Positions 14,036-16,072 of a DNA stretch of 16,072 nucleotides are shown here, piece by piece (the stretch's first letter is position 1; every line of letters begins with the position of its first letter). The notes under the pieces were generated by a model. It made no database searches and had not been told where the DNA came from. It saw nothing but the letters and a program-made list of their open reading frames with translations. The stretch is taken from contig NZ_URHZ01000101.1 of NCBI RefSeq assembly GCF_900547735.1, positions 1 through 16,072 of the forward strand, read 5' to 3'. This DNA comes from an uncultured Clostridium sp. GTDB taxonomy: Bacteria > Bacillota > Clostridia > Lachnospirales > Lachnospiraceae. The position numbers and the translations under genes are program-made.

Positions 14036-14896
14036 TTAATTTTCTTCTTTTTCCTGGTTTTGCGGGAATTCAAGCGTAACCCGTCCCAGTTTCCCGCTTC
14101 TGAAGTCATCAAGCAGGATGTTGGCCGCCTTCTTCGTATCCAGTTCATTCCCCTTTAAAAGACAGGAACGCGCCTTGGCCACCTGTCTGAGTGCCTCATA
14201 CGGGTCTTCCGCCTCTATTCCGTACCGCTCTTTCAGATTGCCGCCGTAATACTTCATCAGGAATTTAAGCAGCTCTGCGGCCAGCTCTTCTTTATCGATG
14301 ATCTCGTCGTTGATGGAACCGATAAAGGCCAGTTTCAGCCCCACATCCTGGTCTTCAAAACGGGGCCAGAGAATTCCCGGGGTATCTAAAAGCTCAAGCG
14401 TCTTGTTCAGCCGGATCCACTGGTTGCCCTTCGTTACGCCCGGCTTGTTCCCGGTCTTTGTGCACGCTTTTCCTGCAAATGAATTGATAAAGGTGGATTT
14501 CCCCACATTCGGGATGCCGACTACCATCGTACGGACGGGCCGGTTTAAGATTCCCCTTCTTCTGTCGCGCTCGATCTTCTCACGGCAGGCCTCCTGCACC
14601 AGCGGCTGGATTTGTTTTAAACCCATGCCGGATCTTGCATTCACTTTAATGACGTGGAATCCTTTGGCCTGAAACCAGGCCGACCATTTCTCATTATATC
14701 TCTCATCCGCCAGATCTGATTTATTCAAAAGTATGATTCTGCCTTTTCCCTTTGCCAGTTCATCGATATCGGGATTCCTGCTTCCAAGAGGAACCCTGGC
14801 ATCCACCAGCTCGATCACCAGATCGATCAGTTTAATATCTTCCTTCATGGCTCTTTTGGCCTTTGTCATATGGCCTGGATACCATTGTATATTCAT
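14036..14896 (-). CDS. rbgA: Ribosome biogenesis GTPase RbgA (YlqF)
   Basis: A circularly permuted GTPase that binds the nascent 50S subunit and drives its late maturation in Firmicutes. The motif order proves the permutation: G4 NKSD (residues 58-61) comes first, then G1 GIPNVGKST (127-135) and G3 DTPG (171-174). The N-terminus QWYPGHMTKAKRAM contains His9, the position implicated in catalysis in Bacillus RbgA. The C-terminal ANTAR-like domain (about residues 205-275, KYYGGNLKERYGI onward) binds rRNA. AAAGGAG lies eight bases before the ATG, overlapping the gap to the lepB stop (14 bases). The lepB-rbgA-rnhB order is conserved in many Firmicutes. Confidence 0.96.
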   Translation of the reverse strand: MNIQWYPGHMTKAKRAMKEDIKLIDLVIELVDARVPLGSRNPDIDELAKGKGRIILLNKSDLADERYNEKWSAWFQAKGFHVIKVNARSGMGLKQIQPLVQEACREKIERDRRRGILNRPVRTMVVGIPNVGKSTFINSFAGKACTKTGNKPGVTKGNQWIRLNKTLELLDTPGILWPRFEDQDVGLKLAFIGSINDEIIDKEELAAELLKFLMKYYGGNLKERYGIEAEDPYEALRQVAKARSCLLKGNELDTKKAANILLDDFRSGKLGRVTLEFPQNQEKEEN

Positions 14897-14910
14897 CTGT
14901 GAATCTCCTT

Positions 14911-15459
14911 TCAGGCGCCGGAGCGTATCAGCCCGATACGGCGCAGCGGACGTATCCGGAACCAGACCTTTCCTCGAATCTGGCTCTTCTTTACATTTCC
15001 TACATTGACAAAGCGGCTGTCCTCACTGTTTTCCCGGTTGTCTCCCAGAAGAAAGTATTCATCCTCCGCAAGTACCACCGGATTCTCCGCAAGACCTGCA
15101 AGCGCAGCCTGTGACAGTCCGTTCTCCGCCTCTATTTTTACATCATTAATATAGAGAGAACCGTCCTTAATCTGCACCGTCTCACCGGGCAGGCCGACGA
15201 CTCTCTTAATATTAAATTTCTTATCTTCCTTTTCAAATACTACGATATCGAACCGTTTTATCTTTCCAAACCTGACGGAAAGCCGGTTCATCAAAACCAT
15301 TTCATCCTGTGAGAGCACAGGTTCCATGGATTGGCCCGTCACTGTAATCTGCGTCCCCATCGAGAATACAACAAACCAGGCAATGGATATTACGACAACG
15401 ATATCGACAATCCAGTTAACTATCAGCCGCAGGCGGCTGGGTTCTTCGTCTATATGCAT
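14911..15459 (-). CDS. lepB: Signal peptidase I
   Basis: A membrane-bound serine protease that removes signal peptides from exported proteins. One N-terminal membrane segment (about residues 12-34, LIVNWIVDIVVVISIAWFVVFSM) precedes the catalytic domain. The nucleophile Ser44 is in GQSMEP, and the general base Lys85 in NIKRVVGLPGE. The third box FLLGDNRENSEDSR is intact. At 182 residues it is a typical Gram-positive S26A enzyme with a single membrane anchor. AGGGG about six bases before the ATG serves as ribosome binding site. It lies just beyond the strong rplS terminator; I see no clear promoter in the 48 bases between them, so it may depend on read-through or on a non-canonical promoter. 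Confidence 0.96.
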   Translation of the reverse strand: MHIDEEPSRLRLIVNWIVDIVVVISIAWFVVFSMGTQITVTGQSMEPVLSQDEMVLMNRLSVRFGKIKRFDIVVFEKEDKKFNIKRVVGLPGETVQIKDGSLYINDVKIEAENGLSQAALAGLAENPVVLAEDEYFLLGDNRENSEDSRFVNVGNVKKSQIRGKVWFRIRPLRRIGLIRSGA

Positions 15460-15505
15460 TCTTTTCCCCTAACCTGTCGTTATGAACTGCAATAACCTGT
15501 CTGCT

Positions 15506-15535
15506 AAAAAAGGGACAATTTACATTGTCCCTTTT
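15506..15535 (-). terminator. Rho-independent terminator of rplS
   Basis: On the minus strand AAAAGGGACAAT (15535-15524) pairs perfectly with ATTGTCCCTTTT (15519-15508) around a four-base loop, and the run of T continues to 15506 (six in a row). It lies 11 bases past the rplS stop and separates rplS from lepB. Confidence 0.92.
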
Positions 15536-15546
15536 CATTCCAAGAA

Positions 15547-15894
15547 TTATTTAACTAACTCTTTAACTTTGGCAGCTTTACCAACTCTGTCTCTTAAGTA
15601 GTTAAGTTTTGCTCTTCTTACTTTACCTCTTCTGATTACTTCAATGTTCTCAACAACAGGAGAATGTAACGGCCATGTCTTCTCTACGCCTACACCGTTG
15701 GAATTCTTTCTTACGGTGAAAGTTTCTCTTGAACTGCCGTTCTGTCTCTTGATAACAGTTCCTTCGAAAATCTGAGTTCTCTCGCGGTTTCCCTCTTTGA
15801 TTTTAGCAGATACTCTTACTGTATCTCCTACATTGAAGCTCGGAACAGTTGCTTTCAACTGAGCAGCTTCGATATTCTTGATAATTTCGTTCAT
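15547..15894 (-). CDS. rplS: 50S ribosomal protein L19
   Basis: L19 sits at the 30S-50S interface of the ribosome. The 115-residue sequence is canonical: IEAAQLKATVPSFNVGDTVRVSAKIKEGNRERTQIFEGTVIKRQNG, the RETFTVRKNSNGVGVEKTWPLHSP block and RRGKVRRAKLNYLRDRVGKAAKVKE at the C-terminus. The ATG is preceded by an excellent AAAGGAGGT at nine-base spacing. Codon choice is more A+T-rich and restricted than in neighbours, as expected for a highly expressed gene. rplS usually follows trmD; here it has its own promoter and a repeat element lies between it and the window edge. trmD itself is not in the window. Confidence 0.98.
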   Translation of the reverse strand: MNEIIKNIEAAQLKATVPSFNVGDTVRVSAKIKEGNRERTQIFEGTVIKRQNGSSRETFTVRKNSNGVGVEKTWPLHSPVVENIEVIRRGKVRRAKLNYLRDRVGKAAKVKELVK

Positions 15895-15920
15895 CCTAGT
15901 GAACCTCCTTTAAAATCTTT

Positions 15921-15955
15921 GATGTTCTTAATACATTCCGTAACAGAGGACCATC
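15921..15955 (-). promoter_or_regulatory. Possible structured leader of rplS (L19-leader-like)
   Basis: In the predicted rplS 5' untranslated region GATGGTC (15955-15949, minus strand) can pair with GAACATC (15927-15921), six pairs with one mismatch, enclosing a 21-base loop just upstream of the ribosome binding site. Autoregulatory L19 leaders are known from low-G+C Firmicutes; this one fits by position and size only. I cannot match a consensus by eye. Confidence 0.3.
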
Positions 15956-15975
15956 TCTTTATTTCACAGTTTATT

Positions 15976-16004
15976 ATGATACCATATATTGGGGTAGAAT
16001 GCAA
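15976..16004 (-). promoter_or_regulatory. Extended -10 sigma-A promoter of rplS
   Basis: On the minus strand TTGCAT (16004-15999) is followed after 17 bases by TATCAT (15981-15976), with TGG immediately upstream forming an extended -10. The predicted start near 15969 leaves a leader of about 75 bases before the rplS ATG. The -35 keeps only TTG of the consensus, which an extended -10 can compensate. Confidence 0.6.
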
Positions 16005-16013
16005 GCTTTTTTT

Positions 16014-16066
16014 GAGAAATGAGAACGCCGCCGGGACGGTCGGGGGGCGGGATGGTGAGAGGGAGG
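16014..16066 (+). repeat. Dispersed hairpin repeat, right copy (upstream of rplS promoter)
   Basis: Inverted counterpart of the copy at 27-78, with the exact 19-bp core at 16048-16066. The stem bases of the left copy are not preserved by paired changes here (GAACGCCG opposite CGGGGGGC), but smaller pairings remain, such as CCG (16031-16033 region) with CGG. It ends about 10 bases upstream of the rplS -35 box. Similarity may continue past the window edge. Confidence 0.75.
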
Positions 16067-16072
16067 GGATGA

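Noticed and set aside
13367..14158. 263-codon plus-strand open frame opposite rnhB
   Set aside because: It is antisense to the clearly conserved rnhB and the rbgA end, has no ribosome binding site or recognisable motif, and is a composition shadow.
27..16066. Terminal inverted repeats of a large transposon or integrative element
   Set aside because: The enclosed genes are core housekeeping genes in a conserved order, with no transposase, integrase or cargo; the flanks are better read as two separate insertions of a small repeat.

Overview
The window looks like a chromosomal housekeeping segment from a spore-forming member of the Clostridia, most likely Lachnospiraceae. The evidence is an alpha/beta-type small acid-soluble spore protein, a YlbJ-type sporulation membrane protein, RecU (the Firmicutes Holliday junction resolvase) and the order rplS-lepB-rbgA-rnhB-yraN-pgeF. 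Ribosome binding sites are AGGAGG-like and base composition is about half G+C by eye. rplS and the spore protein gene are visibly more A+T-rich, as expected for highly expressed genes. Nineteen of the twenty genes I support lie on the minus strand; ylbJ alone is on plus. No gene-free stretch exceeds 300 bases; the longest is 243 bases between pgeF and the spore protein gene. I see no tRNA, rRNA, CRISPR array, transposase, integrase or defence gene.

Reading along minus-strand transcription (right to left): rplS (L19) has its own promoter, a possible structured leader and a strong terminator. Next comes a compact run of lepB (signal peptidase I), rbgA (50S assembly GTPase), rnhB (RNase HII), yraN and pgeF (peptidoglycan editing). 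An 80-bp tandem array of five 16-bp units separates rnhB from yraN. Then comes the monocistronic spore protein gene, followed by rsmD-coaD and a 197-residue coiled-coil protein, ending in a strong terminator that lies inside the oppositely oriented ylbJ coding sequence. Past ylbJ, a second long minus-strand run carries an M23 peptidase, an rsmF-like rRNA methyltransferase, an RsuA-like pseudouridine synthase, a HAD phosphatase, a YgiQ radical SAM protein, an SDR oxidoreductase, an unknown membrane protein, an RluC-like pseudouridine synthase and recU.

The main theme is ribosome construction and maintenance: L19, RbgA, two rRNA methyltransferases and two pseudouridine synthases, with nucleic-acid maintenance (RecU, RNase HII, YraN), envelope functions (LepB, PgeF, M23) and sporulation (SASP, YlbJ).

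I did not find a new multi-gene system. The most unusual features are non-coding. Two diverged copies of a roughly 52-bp hairpin-bearing repeat stand in inverted orientation at the two extreme ends of the window; one supplies the end of recU and the other abuts the rplS promoter. The other two are the rnhB/yraN tandem array and the terminator embedded in the antisense of ylbJ.
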